DNA of 64,000 nt from Acetoanaerobium sticklandii (GTDB lineage Bacteria; Bacillota; Clostridia; Peptostreptococcales; Filifactoraceae): assembly GCF_000196455.1 (NCBI RefSeq), contig NC_014614.1:451501-515500 (forward strand). The letters are read 5' to 3'. The notes beneath the pieces are model-generated. The model saw only the letters and a list, made by a program, of their open reading frames with translations, was not told the DNA's origin and ran no database searches. The first letter of the stretch is position 1; each line of letters begins with the position of its first letter. Of the stretch, positions 24,671-34,229 are shown piece by piece. The position numbers and the translations under genes were made by a program.

Positions 24671-26743
24671 ATGGAAATTATCAAAAATGCGACTTCAAGA
24701 AATAATCAGAAGTCTAAACCGAGTAAAAGAGGGACTATTAGAACAAAGCTTCTAATGATGCCTATTGCTCTAATAATGGTAGGAGTAATTGTAATTGGTC
24801 TTTTATCGTCTTATTACACAAAAGAAAGTTTATTTGACCAGATGAGAAAGAATGGAATATTTATATCAGAGCAGTTTGTAAAAAGAGTATCTGATAACCA
24901 GCAATCATTAAATAATGCAAATGTAATGTTAGAAGCAATAATTAGAGGTGTTGGAAACACTGTAATTACTAATCAAGGACAGCTAAGCAATGATTATTTA
25001 ATAAAATTAGCAAATGATATGGGCGTAGATGAAATCAACTACACCGATGCAAATGGGAATATTACTTATTCAAATCTAGAAAGCAGCTTGGGTTATAATT
25101 TTGGAGCTGATCACATATCTTATCCTATGCTTTCAGGTAAGCAAAATGAGCTTATGGAAAACATAAGAAAAAGTAGCGAAACTGATGACTATTATAAATA
25201 TGGATATGTAATTAATCCAAATGGTGGAATGGTTCAAGTTGGTTTACTTGCAAACGACATCAATGCAATGACTGAAAAGTTCGGATACCAAAAAGCTGTA
25301 GAAGACATAGTATCAAATGAGAATATTGTTTATGCACTTTACATAGATAGTGAATATAAAGCTGTAGCACATAGCAATAAAGATAGAATAGGAATAGATT
25401 TAAAAGATGACAAAGGTGCAATAAGTGCTATAAAAAATAAAGAGGTATTTTCGTCTGAGTTCTATTATGAAGCGGAAAAAGTAGATGTTTATGATGTAGT
25501 GTATCCTGTTGAAGTAAACGGTTTTGTAATTGGAGCAGTAAATATCGGTTTCTCGGTAAAGGATGTTCAAGATGCAGTAGCTAAAAATAGAATGATGATT
25601 GCCCTTATAGGCATTGGAATTATTTTACTTCTTGGGATTATATTATTTGTAACTACAACTAGAGTACTTAATTTTATTAAGAACTTAAAAGGACAAGTTG
25701 GATATATGGCTGATGGAGATTTCAGTCATGATATAGATGAAAAGCTACTTAAGAGCAACGATGAAATTGGAGATATAGCTGAAGCTATAGGTGATATGCA
25801 AAATTCTATGAGACATATTGTATCTCAAGTAATGGATAAATCTAGTCAAGTAGCGGCATCGTCTGAAGAGCTTACGGCTACATCACAGCAGGCAGCATCG
25901 GCATCTGAAGAAGTTGCAAGAGCTATAGAAGAAATAGCAAATGGAGCTAATTCCCAAGCTAAGGATACAGAAAATACTGCTGAAAATGTAAATGTCATGG
26001 GTAACCTTATGGAGCAAGATGAGAAGTATCTAAAAGAACTGAATGAAGCAGCAAACCTAATTGAAAAAGAAAAAGAAGAAGGCTTCAAAATACTTGGCGT
26101 ACTAATTAATAAGACTAATGAAAGTACAAAATCAGCAAGAGAAGTATATGAGATTATAATGAGTAACAATGAAAGCGCAGAAAAAATTGACACTGCAAGT
26201 ACAATGATTCAAAGCATAGCTGACCAGACCAATCTTCTAGCGCTTAATGCAGCTATAGAAGCGGCAAGAGCTGGAGAAGCAGGAAGAGGATTCTCAGTTG
26301 TTGCTGAAGAAATCAGAAAGCTAGCAGAGCAATCTAATAATTTTACATCTGATATCAAAGAAGTAATCAATGAACTTAAGTCTAAGTCTCAAAGTGCTGT
26401 AGACACTATGAATATAGTTCAAAATACTATTATGGATCAAACATCAAGTGTAAAGGATACAGAAGGTAAATTTGAAGCTATTGCGAGTGCTATAGATTCA
26501 GTAAATACTATAATTGAAAAGTTAAACTCATCATCTGTACAGCTGATGGAAAACAAGAATTTAATTATTTCTCTTACTGAAAACTTATCTGCAATATCAG
26601 AAGAAAATGCAGCAGGTACTGAGGAAGCTTCAGCTTCAATGGAAGAGCAGTCTGCTACTATTCAAGAAATAGCAAACTCAGGAGAATCACTAGCATCTAT
26701 AGCTGAAGAGCTGCAGTCTCTAGTAGCTAAGTTTAGAGTGTAG
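24671..26743 (+). CDS. Methyl-accepting chemotaxis protein (dCache-HAMP-MCP)
   Basis: The 690-residue receptor has a short cytoplasmic N-tail, TM1 (about residues 28-48), an extracytoplasmic dCache domain (50-305), TM2 (about 308-330), HAMP and a long signalling domain with the hairpin tip motif DQTNLLALNAAIEAARAGEAGRGFSVVAEEIRKLAEQS, quoted here only by its core EAARAGE. Methylation-type E/Q pairs are plentiful (ENAAGTEEASASMEEQ). It should relay a small-ligand signal to CheA/CheW; no che genes are in the window. It is followed by a paralogue (27078), with parts of the signalling domain nearly identical at DNA level. Confidence 0.93.
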   Translation: MEIIKNATSRNNQKSKPSKRGTIRTKLLMMPIALIMVGVIVIGLLSSYYTKESLFDQMRKNGIFISEQFVKRVSDNQQSLNNANVMLEAIIRGVGNTVITNQGQLSNDYLIKLANDMGVDEINYTDANGNITYSNLESSLGYNFGADHISYPMLSGKQNELMENIRKSSETDDYYKYGYVINPNGGMVQVGLLANDINAMTEKFGYQKAVEDIVSNENIVYALYIDSEYKAVAHSNKDRIGIDLKDDKGAISAIKNKEVFSSEFYYEAEKVDVYDVVYPVEVNGFVIGAVNIGFSVKDVQDAVAKNRMMIALIGIGIILLLGIILFVTTTRVLNFIKNLKGQVGYMADGDFSHDIDEKLLKSNDEIGDIAEAIGDMQNSMRHIVSQVMDKSSQVAASSEELTATSQQAASASEEVARAIEEIANGANSQAKDTENTAENVNVMGNLMEQDEKYLKELNEAANLIEKEKEEGFKILGVLINKTNESTKSAREVYEIIMSNNESAEKIDTASTMIQSIADQTNLLALNAAIEAARAGEAGRGFSVVAEEIRKLAEQSNNFTSDIKEVINELKSKSQSAVDTMNIVQNTIMDQTSSVKDTEGKFEAIASAIDSVNTIIEKLNSSSVQLMENKNLIISLTENLSAISEENAAGTEEASASMEEQSATIQEIANSGESLASIAEELQSLVAKFRV

Positions 26744-26769
26744 TTAAAAAACAAAATAAATAATGAATT

Positions 26770-26865
26770 AAAATAGGCTGACAGTAATAAGAAGGCTTAC
26801 AATTTATTGGTTGAGTATCATGAACCTTGATATATTGTAGTAACTTATTATTTCAGCCTATTTTT
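26770..26865 (+). terminator. Long imperfect hairpin (96 nt) ending in a T-run, between the two chemoreceptor genes
   Basis: Outer arms AAAATAGGCTGA / TCAGCCTATTTT pair 12 for 12. Further in, AATAAG/CTTATT, TACAATTTAT/ATATATTGTA (9 of 10) and GGTT/AACC continue the stem to a loop of about 10 bases. It ends in TTTTT and so terminates the first MCP transcript, but it is far longer than needed. The remaining 26866-27077 holds only AT-rich promoter DNA for the second MCP. Confidence 0.7.
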
Positions 26866-27077
26866 GTATATAAATTTTTGGAAAAAATAAATAGGAATAA
26901 TAATTTGTTACATATACTGATTAAATTAAAATGGTTTTTATATATATCAAAATTATCATTTGGAAAATATTTGTTTTAATAAAGTAACTTCAAGGTTAGC
27001 GTGTACTTTTTGTAGTAAAAATGGTATCCTATCTATATAAAATAGATAAATATTATTTAACAAAGGGAGATGAATAA

Positions 27078-29309
27078 ATGGATAAGCTTAATGATAAGAA
27101 AGCTCTAGAAAACCTAGAAAGTATACATAATGCAGACAATATGAGTAATCTTGATAATAATGAGTTAGATGAAACAACAGAAATAATAAATGACATAGAA
27201 AAATTAGATGTAATTGATAATAAGCAAGAAGGAAAAAATAAAGCTAAGCTAAGGTTTAAGAAAAACTCAGGTGATAATATAAAATCCAATGAAAATAAAT
27301 CTAATTCAATAAAAACAAAGCTTTTAACTATTCCGCTAGTATTGATTCTGCTAGGTGTAGGAGCTATTGCTTTTGCATCGTCTTATCTTACAAGAGATAG
27401 TTTGTTTGACCAAATGAAGGATAATGGAGTATTTACAGCTGAGCAATTTGTAAAGAGGGTCAATGACAACCAGCAATCTATCAACAATGCTAATAGACTT
27501 TTAGAAAACTCCATAAGAGGGGTCGGAAATGTAATAATTACTAGTCAGCAAATGATTAGCAACGAGTTTTTAGCCCAGCTAGCAAAGGATATGGGAATTG
27601 ATGAAATTAACTTTGTGGATCAAAATGGGACTATAATTTACTCAAACCTAGAAAGTAGCATAGGCTATACCTTTCCAGAAGACCACATATCTACTCCTGT
27701 AAAGGACGGAAAATTAGCTGATTACATGGAAGAAATAAGACAAAGTGCTGTAACAAACAGCTATTATAAGTATGGATATGTTCATAACGTAAATGGAGGA
27801 ATGGTGCAGGTAGGAATTCTTGCTAATGACATAAATGCTATGACTCAGAAATTTGGGTATCAGGCAATAATTGAAGATATAGCAAAATCCGATAATATAG
27901 CCTATGCCCTATATATGGACAGTATATATAAGGTGAAAGCTCACAGCAATCCAGAGCTGCTAGAGGGCTACCTAGTGGATGATATAGGAGCAAAGACAGC
28001 TATTCAAGATAAAAAGATTTATACTGCTACAGCAAATTATGAATCTCATGAAGTATATGAAGTTGTATACCCTGTTGATGTAAACGGATATATAGCAGGG
28101 GCAGTTAAGATAGGATATTCAATTGATTCTGTTCAAAAAGCTGTAACTAAAAATACAATGATGATTATTGGTGTTGGACTTGCTATCTTCCTATTGCTTG
28201 GAGCAGCACTATACTTTACTATTACTAAGGTAATTGCAGTAATAAATAAGCTTAAAAAGCAGATTTCAATCATGTCAGAAGGAGACTTTACAAATGATAT
28301 AGACAAAAGCCTACTTTCAAACAATGATGAGCTAGGAGAAATTGCAAAAGCCATAGACAATATGCAAGCATCCATGAAGGACATGATTTCAAAGGTTATA
28401 GATAAATCTTCGCTTGTAGCTGCTTCCTCTGAAGAACTAACTGCCACTTCTCAGCAAGCAGCAAATGCATCTGAAGAAGTTGCACGAACTATAGAAGAAA
28501 TTGCAAATGGAGCTAGCGAGCAGGCGAAAGACACTGAAAATACTGTTCAAAGTGTTAATGATATGGGCAATCTTATGGAAAAAGATTCTCAGAATCTAAA
28601 GGACTTAAATCAAGCAGCTGTTCTTATAGATAAAGAAAAAGAAGAAGGCTTTAATATATTAAAAACACTAATAGAAAAGACTGATCAAAGCACTAAGTCT
28701 ACTAAAGAGGTTTATGAAATTATAATGAGCAACAATGAAAGTGCAGAAAAAATTGACACTGCAAGTACAATGATTCAAAGCATAGCTGACCAGACCAATC
28801 TTCTAGCCTTAAATGCAGCTATAGAAGCGGCAAGAGCGGGAGAAGCAGGAAGAGGGTTCTCTGTTGTTGCTGAGGAAATCAGAAAGCTCGCAGAACAATC
28901 TAACAACTTTACATCAGATATCAAAGAGGTTATTAATGAGCTAAAAGCAAAATCTCAAAGTGCAGTTGACACTATGAAGGTGGTTCAAACTACAATTATG
29001 GATCAAACCTCAAGTGTAAAAGACACTGAAGGAAAATTTGAAGCCATAGCAAGAGCAATAGATTCAGTAAATGACATAATAGAAAAATTAAATGAATCCT
29101 CAAAGCTAATGATACAAAATAAAGATATAATTATATCTCTATCTGAGAACCTATCTGCTATATCAGAAGAAAATGCGGCAGGAACTCAGCAGGCATCAGC
29201 TTCTATGCAGGAGCAAGCAGCAACAATTGAGGAAATCGCAAACTCTGGAGAAAGTCTAGCAGAGATTGCAGAAGAGCTTCAAGCGTTAGTAGCACAGTTT
29301 AAAATCTAA
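27078..29309 (+). CDS. Methyl-accepting chemotaxis protein with extended cytoplasmic N-terminus (dCache-HAMP-MCP)
   Basis: The 743-residue receptor is a paralogue of the upstream MCP with the same TM1-dCache-TM2-HAMP-signalling-domain order. It differs by a charged, Asn/Asp/Glu/Lys-rich cytoplasmic extension of about 75 residues before TM1, which is low-complexity and unusual for a chemoreceptor. Around 28730-28860 the DNA is almost identical to the first MCP gene at 26158-26290, including a stretch without mismatch longer than 60 bases, indicating recent duplication or gene conversion of the kinase-contact tip. Ligand domains have diverged, so the pair probably senses related but different compounds. 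Confidence 0.92.
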   Translation: MDKLNDKKALENLESIHNADNMSNLDNNELDETTEIINDIEKLDVIDNKQEGKNKAKLRFKKNSGDNIKSNENKSNSIKTKLLTIPLVLILLGVGAIAFASSYLTRDSLFDQMKDNGVFTAEQFVKRVNDNQQSINNANRLLENSIRGVGNVIITSQQMISNEFLAQLAKDMGIDEINFVDQNGTIIYSNLESSIGYTFPEDHISTPVKDGKLADYMEEIRQSAVTNSYYKYGYVHNVNGGMVQVGILANDINAMTQKFGYQAIIEDIAKSDNIAYALYMDSIYKVKAHSNPELLEGYLVDDIGAKTAIQDKKIYTATANYESHEVYEVVYPVDVNGYIAGAVKIGYSIDSVQKAVTKNTMMIIGVGLAIFLLLGAALYFTITKVIAVINKLKKQISIMSEGDFTNDIDKSLLSNNDELGEIAKAIDNMQASMKDMISKVIDKSSLVAASSEELTATSQQAANASEEVARTIEEIANGASEQAKDTENTVQSVNDMGNLMEKDSQNLKDLNQAAVLIDKEKEEGFNILKTLIEKTDQSTKSTKEVYEIIMSNNESAEKIDTASTMIQSIADQTNLLALNAAIEAARAGEAGRGFSVVAEEIRKLAEQSNNFTSDIKEVINELKAKSQSAVDTMKVVQTTIMDQTSSVKDTEGKFEAIARAIDSVNDIIEKLNESSKLMIQNKDIIISLSENLSAISEENAAGTQQASASMQEQAATIEEIANSGESLAEIAEELQALVAQFKI

Positions 29310-29312
29310 TCA

Positions 29313-29350
29313 AAAAAAGTCTAGATGCAAATTCGCATCTAGACTTTTTT
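29313..29350. terminator. Bidirectional terminator between the second MCP and the CsbD-like gene
   Basis: AAAAAAGTCTAGATGC / GCATCTAGACTTTTTT, a 16-bp perfect stem with A- and T-runs on both sides, serves the convergent genes. Confidence 0.92.
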
Positions 29351-29376
29351 GATTTCTTTAATGGGTGGAGTTGGTA

Positions 29377-29574
29377 TTAGTATTTTTTCAAAAACTCATT
29401 AACTTTTTTCTCTGCTTCCTCTTTAGCGATTCCATATTTTTCTTGAACCACTCCGATGAATTTATCTCTTTGACCTTCAAGCATTTTAAGCTCGTCGTCA
29501 GTTAATTTACCAAACTCTGTTTTAGCATCTCCAAGTATCTGATTGAATTTACCTTTTAGCATATCAAAATTCAT
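29377..29574 (-). CDS. CsbD-like small protein
   Basis: The start is the ATG at 29574 behind a perfect AAAGGAGG. The 65-residue product, MNFDMLKGKFNQILGDAKTE... ending KVNEFLKKY, has the KGKxxQxxGxxK, GKLTDDEL and GxxQEKYGIAKEEAEKKV blocks of the CsbD family, small stress-associated proteins (sigma-B-controlled in Bacillus) of unknown mechanism. It is probably cytoplasmic and helical. It is transcribed convergently to the second MCP and shares its terminator. Confidence 0.88.
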   Translation of the reverse strand: MNFDMLKGKFNQILGDAKTEFGKLTDDELKMLEGQRDKFIGVVQEKYGIAKEEAEKKVNEFLKKY

Positions 29575-29745
29575 AGTAATGCCTCCTTTATTTTTCAAAA
29601 TATATTATCTCTATTTTATATCTACCCTACATAAGTTTTTTTACACAAAAAAATAAAATTTCGGTATAATCAAGTAGATAATAATAAAGCGTATACTTGT
29701 AAATGTGATAATATATTAATATAAAACTTGGAAAGGGGTTACATC

Positions 29746-30609
29746 ATGAAAGGAATAATATTAGCAGGAGGATCTGGCACTAGGCTTTATCCTATAACTA
29801 AATCTGTTTCAAAACAGATGCTTCCAGTCTATGACAAACCAATGATTTACTATCCTCTTTCAGTGCTTATGCTCGCAGGAATTAAAGAGGTGCTTATTAT
29901 TTCAACGCCACGAGACATTTCTGATTTTGAAGAGCTTCTGGGAGATGGTTCTGATATAGGGATGGATTTCTCCTATGCTGTACAAAATCAACCAAAGGGG
30001 CTAGCAGAAGCTTTTATTATAGGGGAAGAATTTATAGAAGATGATTCTGTGTGCTTGATTTTAGGGGATAATATTTTTTATGGAGCAAATCTTGTAAATG
30101 TCTTACATAATGCCTCTAATTTAGATTCGGGAGCAGTTATATTCGGCTGCTATGTAAAAGATCCTAGAGCATATGGAGTAGTAGAAGTTGACAGTGATAT
30201 GAATGCTATCTCAATTGAAGAAAAACCAGAGCATCCAAAATCTTCATACGCAGTTCCTGGCATATACTTTTTTGATAATAAAGTCAGCCAGATAGCTAAA
30301 AATGTCAAGCCTTCAAAACGGGGTGAGCTAGAAATAACTTCAGTTATAGAGCATTATCTTAATAATAAAGACCTAAAGGTTGAGATTATGGGTAGAGGAC
30401 TTGCTTGGCTAGATACGGGGACTCATGAATCTCTATTAGAGGCTTCTAATTTTGTTGAGGCAATCCAAAAAAGACAAGGGCTATATATAGCATGCATAGA
30501 AGAAATAGCCTACAAAAAAGGCTATATTTCAGATGAACAGTTAAATAAACTTGCAAGACCGATGAAAAAAACTGATTATGGACAGTACTTGATGGACTTA
30601 ATAAAGTAA
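29746..30609 (+). CDS. rfbA: Glucose-1-phosphate thymidylyltransferase
   Basis: The 287-residue enzyme makes dTDP-glucose from dTTP and glucose-1-P, the first step to dTDP-rhamnose and related sugars. It starts MKGIILAGGSGTRLYP, the nucleotide-binding loop, and has the VSKQMLPVYDKPMIYYPLS block, GDNIFYG and EEKPEHPKSSYAVPGIYF motifs. The start at 29746 follows GAAAGGGG. The next pathway gene, rfbB, is about 30 kb away in this window (59951) and rfbC/rfbD are not seen, so the pathway is dispersed. It is followed by the FMN-riboswitch rib operon. Confidence 0.96.
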   Translation: MKGIILAGGSGTRLYPITKSVSKQMLPVYDKPMIYYPLSVLMLAGIKEVLIISTPRDISDFEELLGDGSDIGMDFSYAVQNQPKGLAEAFIIGEEFIEDDSVCLILGDNIFYGANLVNVLHNASNLDSGAVIFGCYVKDPRAYGVVEVDSDMNAISIEEKPEHPKSSYAVPGIYFFDNKVSQIAKNVKPSKRGELEITSVIEHYLNNKDLKVEIMGRGLAWLDTGTHESLLEASNFVEAIQKRQGLYIACIEEIAYKKGYISDEQLNKLARPMKKTDYGQYLMDLIK

Positions 30610-30610
30610 G

Positions 30611-30639
30611 TTGACTTTTTATTTTGTATGTGATATTTT
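30611..30639 (+). promoter_or_regulatory. Promoter of the riboflavin operon leader
   Basis: TTGACT (30611-30616), 17 bp, then TATTTT at 30634 preceded by TGA (extended -10), about 20 bases upstream of the FMN aptamer. Confidence 0.5.
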
Positions 30640-30666
30640 TATGATGATAATACAACTTAATATATT

Positions 30667-30775
30667 CTTCAGGGCAGGGTGAAATTCCCGACCGGCGGTA
30701 AAAGTCCGCGAACTGCGAAAGTGGTTGACTTGGTGAAATTCCAAGACCGACAGTAAAGTCTGGATGGGAGAAGAT
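30667..30775 (+). promoter_or_regulatory. FMN riboswitch (RFN element)
   Basis: All RFN landmarks are present in order: AGGGCAGGGTGAAATTCCCG, ACCGGCGGTAAAAGTCCGCG, a GGTGAAATTCC block, ACCGACAGTAAAGTCTGGATGGGAGA. It lies upstream of ribD and is followed by an intrinsic terminator, so FMN binding should cause premature termination. Confidence 0.97.
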
Positions 30776-30806
30776 GATTTTATATGTAGATTTTTTGGTC
30801 TATTAT

Positions 30807-30840
30807 GCTCTGGATGTTTTTTGATATCCAGAGCTTTTTT
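30807..30840 (+). terminator. FMN-riboswitch terminator
   Basis: GCTCTGGAT / ATCCAGAGC stem followed by TTTTTT, about 30 bases after the aptamer. The remaining 195 bases to ribD are AT-rich with no further structure I can support. Confidence 0.9.
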
Positions 30841-31035
30841 ATGAAGATTAATATATATAAACATGATTTATAAGAAAATGTAATTTGATATTAGCTAGAT
30901 TCCTATTGCGAATAGAATGAGTATTGAATAATAAGAAAAGATATATTCTTAAGTATTTAAAAATAATTATAAATATTATATTAATAAATGATTAGTAAAA
31001 ATGAAAGGACTGATGTAGATATGGGAGTTATTGAT

Positions 31036-32136
31036 ATGCTCGAATCGGATGAAAAATTTATGAAACTAGCTCTTTCACTTGCTGAAAAAGGAAGAGGATA
31101 TGTAAATCCAAACCCCTTGGTCGGAGCAGTGATAGTAAAAGATGGCAAGGTAATAGGTGAAGGTTATCACACTGCTTTTGGAAAATCCCATGCAGAGATT
31201 GAAGCAATAAATTCTGCTACTGAGGATATAAAGAGTGCAACTATGTATGTTACCTTAGAGCCTTGCTGTCATCAAGGCAAGACTCCACCGTGCACGGAGG
31301 CAATAATTAAGAATCAGCTAGCTAGAGTTGTTGTTGCGACTACTGACCCCAATCCTCTTGTATCTGGAAGCGGAATAGAAAAATTAAAGCAGAGCAATAT
31401 AGAAATAACTGTAGGCGTGTTAGAAGAGATGGCAAAGATTCAAAATGAAGTCTTCATCCACTATATGACTACGAATCTTCCTTTTACGATACTAAAGTAC
31501 GCCATGAGCCTAGATGGAAAAATAGCTTGTCACACAGGAGACAGCAAATGGATTACTAGCGAGAAATCAAGAACCGATGTGCATAGATTAAGGAGCAGTG
31601 TAAGTGCAGTTGTTACAGGGATAGGAACCATACTCTCTGATGATGCTTCGCTTAATGTAAGACTTATTGACTCAAAAGGAAGAGAGCCTCATAGAATAGT
31701 TGTGGATTCGGCAGCTAGAATCAGTCTTGATGCTAAAATAATAAATCTCGATTCAAAATCAGATACCTATATAGCAGTTACTGAGGCAGCTAGCGATGGA
31801 AAACTCAGAAAGCTCGAGGATTACGGAGCCAAAATAATCATGACAAAATCAAAGGATGGCAAGGTGGATTTAGAGGAGCTCTGGAAAGAGCTTGGATTTT
31901 TAGGAATGGACAGTATTTTGATTGAAGCAGGAGAACAGCTTAGCGCAGCATTACTTGAAGCTAAGTTAGTAAATAAGATTAGAGCATATATAGCTCCTAA
32001 AATTATCGGAGGAACAAATGCAAAATCTCCTATAGGAGGATATGGAGCAAGCAGTATGAGCGAGGTCATAAATCTTAAATCTATGAATTTCACTCATATT
32101 GAAAATGATTTTGTAGTCGAAGGTTATATAAAATAA
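31036..32136 (+). CDS. ribD: Bifunctional diaminohydroxyphosphoribosylaminopyrimidine deaminase / 5-amino-6-(5-phosphoribosylamino)uracil reductase
   Basis: The deaminase domain has HAEIEAIN and PCCHQGKTPPCTEAI zinc motifs; the C-terminal reductase domain begins near PFTILKYAMSLDGKIA. The enzyme carries out steps two and three of riboflavin synthesis from GTP. The start at 31036 (MLESDEKFMKLAL) matches the usual RibD N-terminus, gives 366 residues and has GGGAG nine bases before it; in-frame ATGs at 30988 and 31021 are alternatives. It is first in the FMN-riboswitch-controlled rib operon. Confidence 0.95.
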   Translation: MLESDEKFMKLALSLAEKGRGYVNPNPLVGAVIVKDGKVIGEGYHTAFGKSHAEIEAINSATEDIKSATMYVTLEPCCHQGKTPPCTEAIIKNQLARVVVATTDPNPLVSGSGIEKLKQSNIEITVGVLEEMAKIQNEVFIHYMTTNLPFTILKYAMSLDGKIACHTGDSKWITSEKSRTDVHRLRSSVSAVVTGIGTILSDDASLNVRLIDSKGREPHRIVVDSAARISLDAKIINLDSKSDTYIAVTEAASDGKLRKLEDYGAKIIMTKSKDGKVDLEELWKELGFLGMDSILIEAGEQLSAALLEAKLVNKIRAYIAPKIIGGTNAKSPIGGYGASSMSEVINLKSMNFTHIENDFVVEGYIK

Positions 32137-32215
32137 ATGCTTTAGACTGTTTGTGATTTAATATTTAGTTCAAAGCTATTAACTGAATTGCTTAGAATAT
32201 GGAAAGGAGCTTAAG

Positions 32216-32893
32216 ATGTTCACAGGACTAATAGAAGAGACAGGGAGTATTTTAAATATAAGACCAGGTAGCAAATCAACCTCAGTTTCAATCAAGGCAA
32301 GCAAAGTCCTAGAGGATGCGAACATAGGTGATAGTATAGCTGTAAATGGAATCTGTCTTACAGTCACATCAAAGTCAGCTGACAACTTTACGGCAGATGT
32401 CATGCCCGAAACTATAAAAAGAACGAATCTTCACAGACTTACAAAAGGCTCAAAGGTGAATTTGGAAAGAGCACTAAAGCTAGGAGATAGACTAGGCGGG
32501 CATATGGTTTCTGGACATATAGACAGTACTGGTGAAATCATAAAAATTACTCCAGATGAAAATGCAGTTTTAATTGAAATAGGGCTAAGTGAAAATCTAC
32601 TGCCTTACATCATAGAAAAAGGCTCAGTTTCTATAGACGGTATATCACTTACTGTTGCTAGCGTTACGAAGAGAAGCTTTATAGTTTCTGTGATACCACA
32701 TACAAAGAAAATGACTACTCTAGAAAAAGCAATGCCAGGTCAAATGGTGAATATAGAATGCGATATGATTGGCAAATACATTCAAATCTTTGTAGCAAAT
32801 TCAAATATACTGAGTTCAAATTTAACTGAGGATAATATAGAGAAACCAAGTAAACTAGATATGGGATTTTTAGCTTCAAATGGATTTTTATAA
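32216..32893 (+). CDS. ribE: Riboflavin synthase alpha subunit
   Basis: The protein starts MFTGLIEETGSI, the family hallmark, and consists of two homologous lumazine-binding barrels of about 97 residues (GHMVSGHIDSTG in repeat 2). It dismutates two 6,7-dimethyl-8-ribityllumazine molecules to riboflavin. At 225 residues it is slightly longer than usual because of a C-terminal tail. AAAGGAG upstream supports the start. Second gene of the rib operon. Confidence 0.96.
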   Translation: MFTGLIEETGSILNIRPGSKSTSVSIKASKVLEDANIGDSIAVNGICLTVTSKSADNFTADVMPETIKRTNLHRLTKGSKVNLERALKLGDRLGGHMVSGHIDSTGEIIKITPDENAVLIEIGLSENLLPYIIEKGSVSIDGISLTVASVTKRSFIVSVIPHTKKMTTLEKAMPGQMVNIECDMIGKYIQIFVANSNILSSNLTEDNIEKPSKLDMGFLASNGFL

Positions 32894-33011
32894 GTAGAAT
32901 AAATTAATTTAAAAATGTAAGGATATTAAAAGTTTATATATGTTAAAAGTCTAAGTTATATATCATTTTGAGTCAGAGCATCATCGATATTGAGAATTTT
33001 GGAGGGATAAT

Positions 33012-34229
33012 ATGTTTGATAGTATAGAATCGGCAATAGAGGATATAAAAAATGGCAAGATGGTAGTTGTAGTGGATGATGAGGATAGAGAAAATGAAGG
33101 CGATTTGCTTATGGCAGCAGAGTTTGCAACTGGTGATGATATTAACTTCATGGTCAAATATGGCAGGGGACTAGTATGCATGCCTACGCTTAAATCTAGG
33201 CTTGATGAGCTTAAGATAGGAGCTATGGTGAGCAACAATACAGATCCAAAGGAAACTGCATTTACTCTGTCTGTGGATTATAAAACGACTCACACAGGGA
33301 TATCCGCACACGAAAGAGCTTTAACTATAACAAAGCTTATGGATGATGAAGTAAGCGGAGAAGATTTCACTCGCCCTGGACACATATTTCCACTTTGCTC
33401 AAAGGATGGTGGAGTGCTAGTAAGAGCAGGCCATACTGAAGCAGCAGTGGATCTTGCAAGACTAGCAGGACTAAAGCCTGCAGGGGTTATATGTGAGATT
33501 TTAAATGATGATGGGACTATGGCTAGAGTGCCTGAACTCATAGAGTTTGCAAAGCTACATAATTTGAAGTTAATTACAATAGCTGACCTTATAGCCTATA
33601 GAAGGAAAAATGAAATTTTTGTAAAGTGTGAAGCTATATCTCAGCTACCTACAAAATATGGAAATTTTGTTATGAAGGGTTATGTAAATTCACTCACTGG
33701 TGAGCATCATGTGGCTCTAGTCAAAGGAGAAATTAATCCGGAGCTACATGTACTAGTTAGAGTACACTCAGAGTGCCTTACTGGTGATGCTTTTGGCTCA
33801 CTTAGATGCGACTGCGGAGACCAGCTGGCAAAAGCTCTAGAGCTTATAGAAAAAGAAGGAAGAGGTATCCTTTTGTACATGAGACAAGAAGGAAGAGGAA
33901 TAGGCCTTATTAATAAAATAAAAGCATATAATCTTCAAGACCATGGAAAGGATACTGTAGAAGCAAATCTAGAGCTAGGCTTTCCTGAAGATATGAGAGA
34001 TTATGGCATAGGAGCTCAGATTTTATATGATTTAGGAGTTAGAAAGCTAAAACTAATGACCAATAATCCTAAAAAAATAAGTGGGCTAGAGGGTTATGGC
34101 TTGGAAATTACAGATAGAGTGTCTATTGAAATGAATCACAATGAAAAAAATGATTTTTATTTATGGACAAAAAAAGAAAAAATGGGACATATGTTAGATA
34201 ATTTTAAAAAACAGGAGGTAGAAAAATGA
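33012..34229 (+). CDS. ribBA: Bifunctional 3,4-dihydroxy-2-butanone-4-phosphate synthase / GTP cyclohydrolase II
   Basis: The N-terminal half has the DHBP-synthase acidic loop DDEDRENEGD. The C-terminal half has the GTP cyclohydrolase II zinc cluster (HSECLTGDAFGSLRCDCG) and the RQEGRGIGL motif. It supplies both branches of riboflavin precursors. The stop overlaps the ribH start by four bases (ATGA), indicating translational coupling. A 118-bp gap to ribE shows no clear terminator. Confidence 0.97.
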   Translation: MFDSIESAIEDIKNGKMVVVVDDEDRENEGDLLMAAEFATGDDINFMVKYGRGLVCMPTLKSRLDELKIGAMVSNNTDPKETAFTLSVDYKTTHTGISAHERALTITKLMDDEVSGEDFTRPGHIFPLCSKDGGVLVRAGHTEAAVDLARLAGLKPAGVICEILNDDGTMARVPELIEFAKLHNLKLITIADLIAYRRKNEIFVKCEAISQLPTKYGNFVMKGYVNSLTGEHHVALVKGEINPELHVLVRVHSECLTGDAFGSLRCDCGDQLAKALELIEKEGRGILLYMRQEGRGIGLINKIKAYNLQDHGKDTVEANLELGFPEDMRDYGIGAQILYDLGVRKLKLMTNNPKKISGLEGYGLEITDRVSIEMNHNEKNDFYLWTKKEKMGHMLDNFKKQEVEK

